Position numbers and translations under genes: made by a program. The notes beneath the pieces are model-generated. The model was not told where the DNA came from. It made no database searches and saw nothing but the letters and a program-made list of their open reading frames with translations. Positions 1 to 10,900 of a stretch of 64,000 bases of DNA are shown here, in pieces. The stretch is from positions 249,861,073 through 249,925,072 of the forward strand of contig CM030358.1 in assembly GCA_017893485.1 (NCBI GenBank), given 5' to 3'. How positions within the stretch are numbered: the stretch's first letter is position 1; each line of letters begins with the position of its first letter. Source of the DNA: Hemerocallis citrina (Eukaryota; Streptophyta; Magnoliopsida; Asparagales; Asphodelaceae).

Positions 1-757
1 AACTATCACTGGTAGAGTCTGGTTCTCACCCAAATATGCGTGCTTCAGATGTTCAGGCAGCGGCTTAAGCTCCACGTCTGGTGTCCTGGTAACAGTCGAG
101 ATAGTCGACTTGTTCCGTCCACCAGTCGACTGGTCTGCGGAAACACAAGTGTTATCAGACACAAAATTTTCAAATGCAGGTGTAAGCTTACCTGAATATG
201 ACTTTGGAGTTTCAAGGTGATGTACTGTCTCTGCAATCCTCCAGTCATCATATTCCTGTTCAACATGAGACAATGTTAGAGATTGTGTAATTGCGGCTTG
301 TAGTGGTTCAATGCTATGTACCTGAAATGTTTGATCAACTATCTCCTGCACCACATCAACATTATAGCATTCATGATCATCATGTGGTAATTTTAGTGTA
401 TCAAACATTTTAAACTCAACTTTTTCTCCATTTATTTTCATACTTATAGTACCCTTTTTAACACAAATTTTTATATCAGCCGTACTCATAAAGGGCCTAC
501 CTAAAATGATCGGTAAAGAAGATGGCATTGAAGAGTCCTCCATATCCAACACAACAAAATCTGCAGGCAAAATGAAATCATTTACCTGAACTAGGACATC
601 TTCCAAAATACCTCTAGGTCTTTTGATGCTGCGATCAGCCAACTGCAAAGTGATGGATGTTGGTTTGAGTTCCTCTAATCCTAGCTTTTCGTAAACAGAA
701 TAAGGAAGAAGATTGATGCTTGTCCCCAAGTCTAGCAGTGCCTTTTCAAAGAAATGC
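1..757 (-). pseudogene. Ty3/gypsy (Athila-like) aspartic protease region, partial
   Basis: Read on the minus strand, this continues the gag ORF after a frameshift near 775. It encodes a retroviral-type protease with the active-site stretch DLGTSINLLPYSV, followed downstream by LPIILGRPFM, the second conserved protease block (IILGRPF). This combination is typical of Athila/Tat-type Ty3/gypsy polyproteins. The end nearest the window edge is the protease-to-reverse-transcriptase linker, which contains QSTGGRNKSTISTV. That stretch is the translation of the palindromic GTCGAC motif seen elsewhere in the window. Reverse transcriptase, integrase and the second LTR must lie beyond base 1. The frame looks open here, but the junction with gag is broken by what looks like a 2-bp loss, so this copy cannot make one polyprotein. 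The lineage is inferred from motifs and the primer site. Confidence 0.8.
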
Positions 758-2566
758 TCACCAATCCTGCAAGGTGGTAAAACTACCTGGGTCTTTCAAT
801 TTAGGAGGTAATTTTCTTAACAAAACGGCGCTCACTTCCTCTGTCAAGGCCACATCCTCCCTAACCTGAAATGTTCTTTTGTGAGTACAACATTCTTTTA
901 AAAATTTGGCATAAGAAGGAATTTGTTTAATAGCATCAAGTAGGGGGATATTAATTTCTACCTTTCTGAGAGTTTCAAAGATGTCAAATAAATGTTGTTC
1001 TTTCTTTTGCTTGACTAACCTTTGAGGGAATGGTGGCAAAACTGTCCTTTCTTTTTCACTTACCTTGTTGGAACTCAAAACTTTTGATGATTGTGTATCT
1101 GCTTCGTCTGCGTGTGTTTCAACCTTGTTATCAATTGTCTTACCACTTCTCAGAGTTGTTACTGATTTGAGCTGTTCTTGGCCTCTAGGGTTTGGTATGG
1201 TTTGTGAAGGGAGTTCTCCTGCCTTTCTTTCACTCAACTCCTTCGCGATTTTCCCGATTTGAGTTTCCAATTTCTGAATTGCCTGCCCTTGTTGGTTGCT
1301 TGTTTGATGTTGTTGTTGGAGCAATTGAAGAACGGTGGATTCAAAATCCAACTTCTTCTGTTCTTGAACTGGCCGATCAAACCCACTTCCCATCTGGAAG
1401 TTCCGTGCATGTTCTTGCAAAGATTGAGTGCCTTGATTGTTGCTCCATGAGAAATTTGGATGGTTCCTCCACCCTGGGTTGTATGTGTTCGAGAAGGGGT
1501 TGTTCTTTGGTGGAAACACTCCTTGTCCCACATAGTTTGCATGCTCCTGATCTGTGAAAAAAGACATGAGACACGTATCAGTCGTATGATCAAAATGAGA
1601 ACAAATTGCACAAATTTCTTTTGTTTGATTTTTTACACTGCCCATTGTTGTCATTGCATTAACAAGCATATCAATTTTTTTGTTCATGTTTACCATTTCT
1701 AATTGTATGTTATTACTACCAGAAATTTCGTAAACTCCCTGTTTTTTAGAAATGCCTCTTTCCCTTGTTGAGAATTGCTGTGAGTTCTCGCTGAGTTCTT
1801 CAAATAATTCGATGGCCTCCTCTCCACTTTTCCTCATCAAGATCCCGTTACAAGCTGAATCCACAATTGCCTTGTTAGTATCATTTAAACCCTCATAAAA
1901 TGCTTGTACCTGATCATCTTTAGGTATGTTGTGCGTAGGACACTTGAGAAGCTTGTTCTTGAAGTCCTTCCATGCTTCAAAGAATAAATCTCCATCTTTT
2001 TGTTGGAAGAGTTGAATCTCCCTTTTCAGTTGTTTGGTCTTCTGGACTAGAAAGAATTCTTTCAAGAATTTTGTTGCCAATTGCTCCCATGAATTAATTG
2101 ATCCTGGTTCCAAAGAATTATACCACAATTTAGCATTAAGTTTTAAGGAAAATGAAAACAAGATTAACCTGATTTGTTCAGGGGTAAGCCCTTGGACGCT
2201 TTGTGTTCTGCAAAGATCAAAGAAGTCTTGCAGATGGAGGTGAGGCTCCTCGTCTGGTTTGCCACTAAAGTGGGGAACCATGCTAAGTAGTTGGGGAGAT
2301 AGATGCATATTCCCTGTGACATTAGGTTGATAAGCAATGCAGGAAGGTTGCTCAATATTCTTAGGCGTGAATTTATCCTGCATTGGTACTCAATTTGGTA
2401 CTTCCTCAGCCATTGTTGCTCGTGAATTGGGTCTCTGTGCAGTCGACTTGTTCCGTGCACCAGTCGACTGGTTTGTTGCAGACAGCCGACCAAGTCTGTG
2501 CAGAGTGCGTTCAGTTTCTGCGTCAATAGGTAGTAGCTCTGGACGAAGTGATCGCCTTCTGTGCAT
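758..2566 (-). pseudogene. gag: Ty3/gypsy (Athila-like) gag, with nonsense and frameshift lesions
   Basis: This is a minus-strand gag of about 602 codons. I place the start at the ATG at 2566 because the frame from there (MHRRRSLRPELLP, then TERTLHRLGR) runs in phase into the long ORF and resembles Athila gag N-termini. Codon 59 (2392-2390) is TGA, probably from CGA by C-to-T change, so the uninterrupted ORF only restarts at the ATG at 2383. The retrotransposon gag core (PHFSGKPDEEPHLHLQDFFD) is followed by a C-terminal zinc knuckle, CAICSHFDHTTDTC. The frame ends at TGA 758-760 just where it should run into protease. The sequence continues in another frame, which indicates an about 2-bp deletion. 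The N-terminus includes NQSTGARNKSTAQ, again encoded by the GTCGAC repeat. The role would be assembly of virus-like particles, but this copy is dead. Confidence 0.88.
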
Positions 2567-2665
2567 CCACCAAAATCTTGTAACCTAAAAGAGAAAATAT
2601 TTATTAATAAAAGAAAAGAAAATAAAAGAAAAGATTTACTGATTTGTAAGTTAAAATACTAACAA

Positions 2666-2683
2666 TCCCCGGCAGTGGTGCCA
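2666..2683 (-). other. Primer-binding site complementary to tRNA-Asp 3' end
   Basis: On the minus strand this reads TGGCACCACTGCCGGGGA. The tRNA-Asp complement used by Athila-type elements is TGGCGCCGTTGCCGGGGA, so there are three mismatches. It lies 6 bp inside the LTR boundary, between LTR and gag, as a minus-strand primer site should. This supports the Athila assignment and fixes the element's orientation. Confidence 0.8.
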
Positions 2684-2689
2684 AAAACT

Positions 2690-4302
2690 TGTTGTGAAAT
2701 CTAGCTATCTAAATAAATAGATAAACTAGACACAAATTAAAAACCTCGCAAGTGTACGATTCGTTTTATAGAAGCGTAGTGACAAGCAAGGGTCGATCCC
2801 ACAGAGATTGTAGAAATTAACTTACTAACCAATAAATCAGAGATAAGAATCTTAAAGTTTTGTTCTAAAAGAAATGACTAGATCTAGTAGTTCTGAATCA
2901 CAAATATCTATTAAGTAGTTGGGCTTTGATTTCCACCCGTAGTCAGTAATGCTAAGTCACCTTCTTCCCTATTCTAGTTACTCATGTTCGTTCCTTTAAG
3001 GGCATGGTATCTACTCCTTAAAGTATTGTTTCCCTAGCCAAGAATTAGGCATAGTATCTACTCTAATTCGTTTCTTTTCTTAAGTATTTAGCATGGTATC
3101 TACTATGTTGCACTTAAAGAAAACATAAGAACAATGGAAACGAACAAACACTCGAAGTTCTAGAAATTGGTATCAGATCTAGATCCTTCAAGTTGACTAA
3201 ACCAAGAACCCTTAAAGATTCCTGTGTTACAAGATATGAGCACGAGATACGGGTCATCTCTATACTCATATAACAGATTCAGATTTATAACATGCAAACT
3301 TGATAATCTCAGGTTCTGTATGGCAGTCGACTTGCTATCACTCTCAGTCAACTGCTCTTAGAACTTCTGAACAAGTTTGTATATTATAAATCTATACCAA
3401 TACTCTCAGGTTTAATCAATAAGTAACAAAATAGCATTCAGAAGAATATAAGCATTACATGACTACGGTTTCAATCTACCCAACTATGAAATTAGTTCCA
3501 CATAATAAGATTTTTATTGACTAACAGTTTCGAATACATGATGAACATAAAAGAACTAGAAAGAGAAGAAATAAACTGATGATGTTCGGCCAGATAGGTC
3601 GGCTGGCTATCACACAGTCGACTGGCTCGTTCCCTTGTTGAATACTTGATCTCCTCTCTCTTTGATGGTGATAGAATAATCCTCTTGGTTGATGATTCAG
3701 AAATTCCGTGATTCGGTCCCTTTTCGATCTTCTCGTCTCTCTCGTCCGTCCGTCCGTCCGTAGAATACTGCCTCTTTGTTGATATTTATAGAACACGGGA
3801 AGAGAATTAGGGTTTGCCTTTTTGCCGAAAAAGTCCTCTTATTTCCTTTATTTCTTTCCTTCTTTAATCTGCGTTCTATTTCTTTCTCTTTTCTTCTTTT
3901 CTTCCTTTTCTGCTTTGATTTGGATTTAGATGAGGATGGATCTTTAATTATCTTATCTTTTCACTCTGTCGGATGCAGTCGACTGGTGTTGGATGTAAGT
4001 CGACTGTGCCGAGACATCTGTGGCTTCATGATTCATCATTCAAGTCGACTGATGTTGGGGAAGTCGACTGTGCCGAGCCCCATCAATCTCTCTGTCCAGT
4101 CGCCTATTTGAAGAACCAGTGGACTGATGCTCTGCAACTTCTGTGTGTCATCCTCAAAATCCTGAATCTGCTTCGTTTTGCTGTTTTAGGCTGTTTCCTG
4201 TGGAAAAGAGAAAATAAGAGTAGAATACCACATATAAAGCATTTAAATGTCCAATTGCAATAAGATTATTGCTCCTAAATGTGAATATTATTGAATTCAT
4301 CA
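2690..4302 (-). mobile_element. 5' LTR of the Athila-like element
   Basis: The LTR occupies about 1.6 kb between the tRNA-Asp primer site and a fragment of MULE coding sequence. On the minus strand it would start TGATGAATTC near 4302 and end TTTCACAACA at 2690, giving TG...CA ends. The inner edge is secure because the primer site follows. The outer edge is placed where homology to the mudrA-like zinc knuckle begins, and could be off by a few bases. No target-site duplication can be checked because the partner LTR is outside the window. The LTR holds at least six copies or near copies of the CAGTCGACTG motif (3325-3350, 3612-3624, 3976-4105). Confidence 0.65.
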
Positions 4303-4500
4303 GGCCACAATGCCCGGACAAAAATGACAAGGAGAACCTCCACCACTAGACGAGCTCCAATAACAAGACGGCCGAGACGAAGAATAAGAAGAGCAAGAAA
4401 AAATCATCGGTCCATCACAAATTACCCAAGTTGGGCGTTCTCGTCGACAACCGGTTCGGAAAAGGAAAAAGCCACAATACTACACTCCGAGTTAGGTTGA
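4303..4500 (+). pseudogene. mudrA-like MULE transposase C-terminal fragment
   Basis: The fragment starts abruptly next to the LTR with GHNARTK, the second half of a CCHC zinc knuckle usual near the C-terminus of MuDR-type transposases. The basic stretch after it, and in another frame ITQVGRSRRQPVRKRKK, resembles the Arg/Ser-rich tail of such proteins, so one frameshift is likely between about 4330 and 4400. The upstream part was removed or displaced by the LTR insertion. Only about 65 residues remain. This is a remnant with no catalytic residues, and the identification is by motif only. Confidence 0.45.
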
Positions 4501-4565
4501 GTGAGTTTGCCTTTGTAAATTTGAAGTAGGTTTTGTAATGTGAAGTTTGTGGTTTAGACAAGTTG

Positions 4566-4603
4566 ATATTATTGTTATTGTTATTGTTATTGTTATTGTT
4601 ATT
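4566..4603. repeat. (TATTGT)n microsatellite
   Basis: About six copies of a TATTGT unit lie immediately before the terminal repeat of the next element. The simple repeat hides whether a target-site duplication exists. Confidence 0.9.
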
Positions 4604-5360
4604 AGGGTAAATGACCTATTGACATCCAAAGTTAGTGATAATTACCTACACACCCTTAATGAAAAAATAATACCCTAATAGTATCCAAACTTTTATCATT
4701 TGGACCTAAAGGCCCCTGCTGTCCACTTCTCCATTAAGTTAGTGGAATATTCCCTGAATATTTCTCTTAACGGGCCCATTAAGAAACAAGTTAAATTACA
4801 AAAATGCCCTTAAGTATCCAAAATCAAACCCCTTAACCATATCCAAACCCGAAACTCATCTTCTTTTCTTCATCCTCTTCATCTTCATCTTCACCTTTAC
4901 CCGAAAACCCACCACCGAAACTCATCTTCTTCTCCTCTTCGTCCTCTTTATCTTCTTCTTCTCCTCTACCCGAAAACCATCTCCTATACTCGAAAACCAC
5001 CACCGAAACCCAATTTCTTTTCATGTTCATGTTCTTCTTCTCTTCATCATCTTCATCTTCTTCTCCTCCTCTACCCCAAAACCCACCACCGAAATCCACC
5101 ATCACCACCATCTCTTTCAACCACCACCATCACCATCACCATCACCAAAAAAACAGAAAAACAGAAAACAAAACTAAAGAAGAGAATAAGAAGAAGATAT
5201 GAGGTATTTGTGTAATTTCATGTTAATTCTGTTAAAAAATTAACACAAGTGCCTTTTAGTCCAATTTTAAAAATTTTGGGTGCTATTGGGGTATTACTAT
5301 AACTACGGGTGTGTATATGGTATTACTATCAATTTTAGATGCCAATAGGTCATTAACCCT
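4604..5360. mobile_element. Nonautonomous inverted-repeat DNA transposon (about 0.76 kb)
   Basis: The left end AGGGTAAATGACCTATTG is matched in inverted orientation by the right end (CCAATAGGTCATTAACCCT), with imperfect pairing extending about 27 bp or more. The interior has no plausible ORF. It is a pyrimidine-rich (TCTTC-type) stretch on the plus strand that yields only low-complexity translations. Flanks are TATT on both sides, but the left flank is a microsatellite, so the duplication is not diagnostic. The superfamily is unassigned; it could be a MULE-derived MITE. Confidence 0.6.
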
Positions 5361-5608
5361 TATTATTAATGATATTATTATTGTTGTTATAATTATTTTT
5401 ATTGTTATTATTTGAAATTTGAAATTGTTGTTGTTATTGTTATTGGTGATATTGATGTTGTTGTTAGTTTTATGTGGATATGATACGAGAATGTGATGAT
5501 TGAAAGATCTCGTATGGAAAGTTGTTGAAATTGTTCCAATTATTGTGGTTGTAGTAGCTGATGCTGTTGTTGATGAAGTTGTATTTTTTTTTTCAAATTT
5601 TTAACTTA
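5361..5608. repeat. Left arm of a large inverted repeat (partner near 19700-19960)
   Basis: From about 5440 onward (GATATTGATGTTGTTGTTAG, then GAGAATGTGATGATTG and TGTGGTTGTAGTAGCTGATG) this sequence recurs in reverse complement between about 19965 and 19700. It is part of a long inverted repeat that also includes the palindromic tandem repeats that follow. It has no coding potential and is rich in TTG and TTA simple repeats. Confidence 0.7.
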
Positions 5609-6150
5609 ATCCGTTGTTTCAAACAATGCTTAAGCTCAACCAAAATTTGAGCAAAATATCTTGCTTTCTGACTTGAACTTGCCATTTTGAACCAACTGAA
5701 GCCGTTGTTTCAAATAACGACTTATTATAACCTAAGTAGTTGTTTGAAACAACGGCTTTAGGTTAGTTGAAATTTGAGTAAAAAAAACATGCTATCTAAC
5801 TTAAACCTTTTATTTTGAACCAACTGAAGCCGTTATTTCAGACAACAACTTATTATAACCTAAGTCGTTGTTTGAAACAATGGCTTAAGGTTAGTTCGAA
5901 TTTAAGCAAAAACTCTTGCTCTCTGACTTGAACTTGCCATTTTGAACCAATTGAAGCCGTTATTTCAAACAACGATTTCTTATAACCTAAGTCATTGTTT
6001 GAAATAATGGCTTAAGGTTAGTTCAAATTTGAGCAAAAAAATCTTGCTCTCTGACTTGAATTTATCTATTTGAAACAACTAAAGACGTTGTTTCAAACAA
6101 CGACCTATTCTAACCTAGGTCATTATTTGAGACAACAGCTTCAGGTTATA
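5609..6150. repeat. About 128-bp tandem repeat, each unit an imperfect palindrome
   Basis: Units start with GCCGTT at 5701, 5828 and 5956, and with GACGTT at 6084, a period of 127-128 bp; a partial unit begins near 5609. Each unit contains GCCGTTGTTTCAAACAACG followed by CTAAGTCGTTGTTTGAAACAACGGC, so it can fold into a hairpin. The linker GCTCTCTGACTTGAACTTGCC is also repeated. Related copies occur near 6730-6795, at 7130-7197 and, in reverse, at 19340-19700. They look like subterminal repeats of a transposon family, probably a MULE. Confidence 0.85.
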
Positions 6151-6169
6151 AATTTTTTGGGACTTTTTT

Positions 6170-7025
6170 TTAGGGGGGGGGGGTTATGAAGAGGGTGAAG
6201 AAATATTTTTTGCGATCGTATGATTCCAATTTAGGGCTTTATTTTCCTATGTGAGATGAAGTTATTTTTGTATTGCGTGTTGTGGCTTTACCGCACTTTG
6301 GGATCTGATGAATTTTCGCTCTGAAGCGCACTGAATTTCTTGCCTAATTGCTTTCTTCTTGTCCAAATATATTTTCAATTGTGAGTTTTTTTGGAATTGT
6401 GAGATGTAAAAACCTTATATTCTTTTATATGTTTATGACCTAGGTTAGGGTTGGGGGTAGGGTTAGGGTTGAAGGGTTTTGGTTGAAGAATTCAAACGAA
6501 GACTTGACTCTTAATTCGTAAGCCTAACCCTACATCTAAACCTACCCTCCAACCGTAACCCTAACCACGGTCAATACAAAGATAATTACATCTCACGTAT
6601 GAAAATAAAGTTCTAAATCACATTGAATATATTAGGAAGAGAAAGTTCTCAATAGGAGTATGAGGAGAAACTACAATGGGACTAATCATGCAATTCCTTA
6701 TATGTAATGAGGAGAGACTTTTTCTCAAATTTCAACTAACTCAAAGCCGTTGTTGGAGACAACGTCCTAGGCTATATACTTATCGTTGTCTCCAACAACG
6801 GATTTGGTTGGTTCAAAAAAGACAATTTCAAGATATATATATTGAGAGAGACAAGTAAATATATTTATTTCATTTTTTTAATAACCTAGGTCGTAAACAG
6901 AGAAGGAAGACAAGTTTTTTTACATCTCAAAATTCCAAAATTAAAAAAAAAAGATATATGGACAAGAAAGCAATTAGATAAGAAATTCAGTCCTAAATCA
7001 GAGTCATACGATCGCATCATGTATT
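6170..7025. repeat. Foldback (interrupted inverted repeat) with telomere-like GGGTTA tracts
   Basis: Segments of 6212-6460 recur inverted in 6530-7020. For example, TGCGATCGTATGA at 6212 pairs with TCATACGATCGCATCA near 7003-7018, and the block around 6331-6368 pairs with 6957-6991. The loop side carries TTAGGGTTGGGGGTAGGG at about 6443-6470 and its inverse CCTAACCCTACATCTAAACC near 6523-6545. The tracts resemble degenerate plant telomeric repeats. A run of G (6172-6182) marks the left side. No coding content was recognised. Confidence 0.65.
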
Positions 7026-7563
7026 AAAACCAAAATTATGTAAAATTATATAAAAAAATTCTTATAAAAAACAACTAAATAAAGTAAAATAAAGTATAGA
7101 GGAAAAAAGTCAAAAATAAAATAAAATGACTTAAGCCGTTGTTTCAAACAACAACTTAGTCTAACCTAGGTCATTGTTTGAAACAACGGCTTTAGGTTAA
7201 GCAAATTTGGGTTCGAGGGGGTTATGACCCTCTAACCTTAAGCCCTAACTACCTTTAACCCCTAACAATATAACCTCCTAGGTCGTTTTTTCTATTTTGT
7301 ATCATTAATAGAGATAGGGGGGGAGGGGGGGTTTGTTTAGATAGATAGAGAGAATTAAAAAATGGCATGGTAACTTCTGTCTTTACACGGTTATGTTCGA
7401 TCAGGATGACTTCACCAACAACAGCATGATAACTTCTGTCCTTTTGATCCAAACCAAAAAAAAAAATTCGCCCTCTTCATAACCTCCCCCCCCCCCCCCC
7501 CCCCACACACACACACCCCACCACCACCACCAAAGTACTTATATATATATATATATAGGGGTC
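7026..7563. repeat. Palindromic repeat copy, poly-C/CA and TA simple repeats
   Basis: At 7130-7197 there is another copy of the GCCGTTGTTTCAAACAAC palindrome. At 7483-7530 a C-run passes into CA and CCA repeats, and at 7540-7557 a TA repeat abuts the terminal repeat of the large MULE. No gene is seen in this stretch. Confidence 0.7.
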
Positions 7564-7625
7564 GGTTCGGGTGAGAACCAACCCTGGGGTGAGAACCTAA
7601 GGGCCTATCCCAACCACTCATCAAA
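7564..7625 (+). repeat. MULE left terminal inverted repeat
   Basis: GGTTCGGGTGAGAACCA is followed by CCCTGGGGTGAGAACCTAAG and GGGCCTATCCCAACCACTCA. It pairs with the right terminus at 17418-17477 with only a few mismatches. The motif GGGTGAGAAC occurs twice, 21 bp apart. Confidence 0.92.
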
Positions 7626-7956
7626 TCATTTTGTATGGCTGAGATTATGCAACTACAAAATAAGGTAATAGATCATACTGTATATATTTTTTTGTGTGTG
7701 TGACGGTTAAGGTAAATTTGGTCAAATTGGAGAGAGAAATATTTTGGTCCTGTAAAATATGGGAGAAGATTTTGTATCCCAAATTAATAGCAAATGCAGA
7801 ATCATTCACCATTTTTTTCCTTCACCCCAATAATTACACAGCAAAGAAGTCTAGGGTTTTTGTTCTCACCAATTCGTTCCTTCATCCCAGAAAATTGCAA
7901 ACTCGCGGGACAAGAACAATAAGATTGTAGTTTAGGCGATTCCATTTTGGATAGAG
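7626..7956 (+). promoter_or_regulatory. MULE 5' subterminal region and presumed promoter/5' UTR of the ULP-like gene
   Basis: These 330 bp lie between the left terminal repeat and the first ATG of the protease gene. The stretch is AT-rich and has a TATATATTTTTTT tract near 7681. No long ORF belongs here. In MULEs the promoter of each gene usually sits in or next to the terminal repeat, so this is the likely promoter by position only. Confidence 0.35.
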
Positions 7957-10900
7957 ATGCCACCGAAAAAGAACAAGAAGAACCCCATTTGCGATTGCGC
8001 CGGCACCGGTGAGTTTTTTTTTTTTTAATATTGTTCCGCGGCTGCCTTTAATTTTTCTTTTCTTGCAATTCGTTCTACTTAATTGAAGTTCCGATCAATT
8101 TGTTGTTTTATTTAAAAATTTGTCAATGGTGTTCGTGATAATTTTTCCTGTCAAATAATTTTTGAAATGCTTTAAAATTTTGGCTTAATAGCTGGCGAAA
8201 TAAGAGGGTTATATGGGGCCTAGAAAATAATATTAATTTTTTGAGTGAATTGCTATTTAATTATACTGTTGTTAATGTTTATGTGTATAGATCTTGCTAC
8301 TCAATATTTGAGAATTTTCATTCCAGTATTTTTTTTGTTTGCTAAAAAAAAGTTGCTATTTAATTGTACTATTGTTGCTGTTTATATCTATGGATCTTGC
8401 TATTCAGTATTTGATATTTTCAATTCCAGTAATTTTTTTTGTTTGCTAAAAAAGAGTTGCTATTTAGTATATTGTAGTTGTTGTTTATATAATATGTAGT
8501 TGCTGTTTATGTATTACGTTATTGATGATTTTTGCATTAAATATTTGTTATTGAATTGTAAACTTGTTGCTGTTTTGGTTTATTTAGTTGTTGTTTATGT
8601 GTTGATTATAATATACCAGCTAAATAGTAATTTTATTGATGGTATATAATGATGCATTTGTGGTAATTGTTGATATTTATTAGATTGTAGTTGCTATGTA
8701 TATAATAGGTAGTTGCTAATTATGTTTTATTGTGTTGGTTGTTGCAATAAATAGTTGCTAATGAATTGTACAATTGTTGCTGTTTTAAATTAAGAAGTTG
8801 CTATCTATATGTTTTAACTTGTTGTAATTGCTGTCTTTGTATTATTTCTTTCGAAGGTGGATGTGTTTCGAAAACAAGTTCAAGTCGCGCACGTGGCGTT
8901 AGGAGGAAAGCAAATGTTGAAAGTTGTTCGAATAATGTCAAAGAGGACTTTGTCGAAGTAGCAACTGGAAATAAAGGGGGTAATGGGCAGCCGGCTGAGA
9001 ACGTGGCCGATGACCCAATTGTACTTAGTAGGACATGCTCCCGTATTCTGGTGAATGCTATGAGAGACTTGAAGGATGGACAGCGACGTGCTGTTATTGA
9101 GATGGGATTTGGTAACATCCTGCATTTGAAAACGACGAAGGTGCCGGCTTCTTTGGCGTATTGGGTTCTTGATCACTTTGATCCCAGGAGCTGCGAAGTG
9201 AAGTTGGATAATGGACGGTCAATTCATGTGGAATCTGATGACACTGCACTAATTTTCGGACTGCCCAGAGGTAAGCGCCAGGTAGATAGAAAGCGGAAAA
9301 GGGAAGTATGTCCGAAGGTTATGGAGTGGAAACAGAAGATTGGGGAAGAGAATGTATTAATCAATACTCTGAAGGACAAAATGCTTGGCGAGGTTGACGG
9401 TGGCGTATGGTTCAAGCGTCATTTCATGGTTTTATTAGGAGCTTGTCTATTTGAAAATCCGGGTAATGGGTATGTGAATCCCCAGATATTGAGCAACTTG
9501 GAATGTATATCGACGCTAAGGGAGTACGATTGGGGTGATTACATGGTGAGATGCCTCATAGAATGGAAGCTGAAGTGGGAGGAGAAAAAAACAAAAAACT
9601 TCATAGGACCGACACTGTTCATTGTGGTGAGTTTTCGTACTTCATAAATATATATTTTGTGTACTGTAATTAGCAAAATGAATAGCTATAAGTTGCAACT
9701 AATAAAATATTGGGTTAATTGATTTTTACAGCTCGTTACCTCGATCGAGTCGTGTTTTTTAGATTATTTTTAATTATATTATTTTTTCATAACTTTTGTA
9801 GGCTCTTTACCTCGATCGAGTCGTGTTCTTGAGAAGAACCGTTCCACGATGTTTTTCATTAATAAAGGTCTGGACGTTTAGTGAGATGTTTAAGTGGGAG
9901 AGGGATGAAAAGAAACACGGAGGTTTCGGGACAGGACATCTTTGCGACCGATTCGAATGGTCGGGGGTGGAATTTGAAGAAGATAAGGAAGCTGAAGATA
10001 TTGAAAAAGGATCTGAGAAGCGTACGGGCATGACAACAGATGGTGAGAGTAGTGAAGCCGGAGGCGCTGTTCGTTTGTTTGCGGATAAATTCCTTACAAA
10101 GGCGAAGATGATGGCTGATACGATGGTTGATCTAATGTCAATGGTCCGAGATGCGCCGGCAGAGATCATGTCTGATCCGAATGTCAAGAATATGGTTGAT
10201 AAGGCTCAAGTACTATTGGGTTGTACAGCCAATGTAGCAGTAGAAAGTGACAATTTGGAGGATCAGCCAGATGGTAGCACGCAGAATATGTACGATTCCT
10301 TCTGGGCCCAGGATGATATATTCGATCAGTTAAAAGTGCTTGAGGAAGCAGCTGTTAGGCGTTTTGCGTTTAATAAAGAAGTGGCCGCTAAAACAGAACG
10401 GCCAGACAAGAGTGTGGTGGGCTGTAATGCTCCAAGTTTCAGCCTTGGATTAACACAACCGACAGTTGACGATGATACGGGAGCTGAGAAGGTTCAAAAT
10501 CCGGTGTTGAGGGTTTATAAATAATGAATTATATGTTTTTTCCTTTTCCACTTTCCATATACGAAAAGTTATTTTAATTGAAAGACTTGTGTATTTTGTA
10601 GGCACACAATAAGAACACTAAGCAGGCGGAAGGAAAAAACGCACAGGTAATACCTTACAATGTGTTATCTGTTTTGTTACGCTTAATGTATAAACTTGCT
10701 AATTAATTGCTATGCAGTTGCTATTTTTTGTTGAATAATGATGAAATATAGACTTTCTAATTTGTGATTATTCAGTTGCAGTCTACCTCTTATGCAATTG
10801 CTAATTACATTAAAATGTCATAAATTAAAGTAATGATGATGTATGTTTGTAAATATTAAAAATATTCTTATTGTGGAATAAAATTTTAATTTTTTTTTTA

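Noticed and set aside
1192..1557. Plus-strand 121-residue ORF
   Set aside because: It lies opposite the gag reading frame with no motif of its own; a shadow of the minus-strand gag.
4833..5120. Acidic/Gly-rich minus-strand ORF of 95 residues
   Set aside because: Low-complexity translation of a pyrimidine-rich stretch inside a nonautonomous transposon.
6443..6545. Interstitial telomere as evidence of a chromosome end or fusion
   Set aside because: Tracts are short, degenerate and lie on both arms of a foldback; a repeat-derived origin is simpler.
9807..10187. Minus-strand ORF of 126 residues inside ULP exon 3
   Set aside because: Antisense shadow of a supported exon; no known domain.
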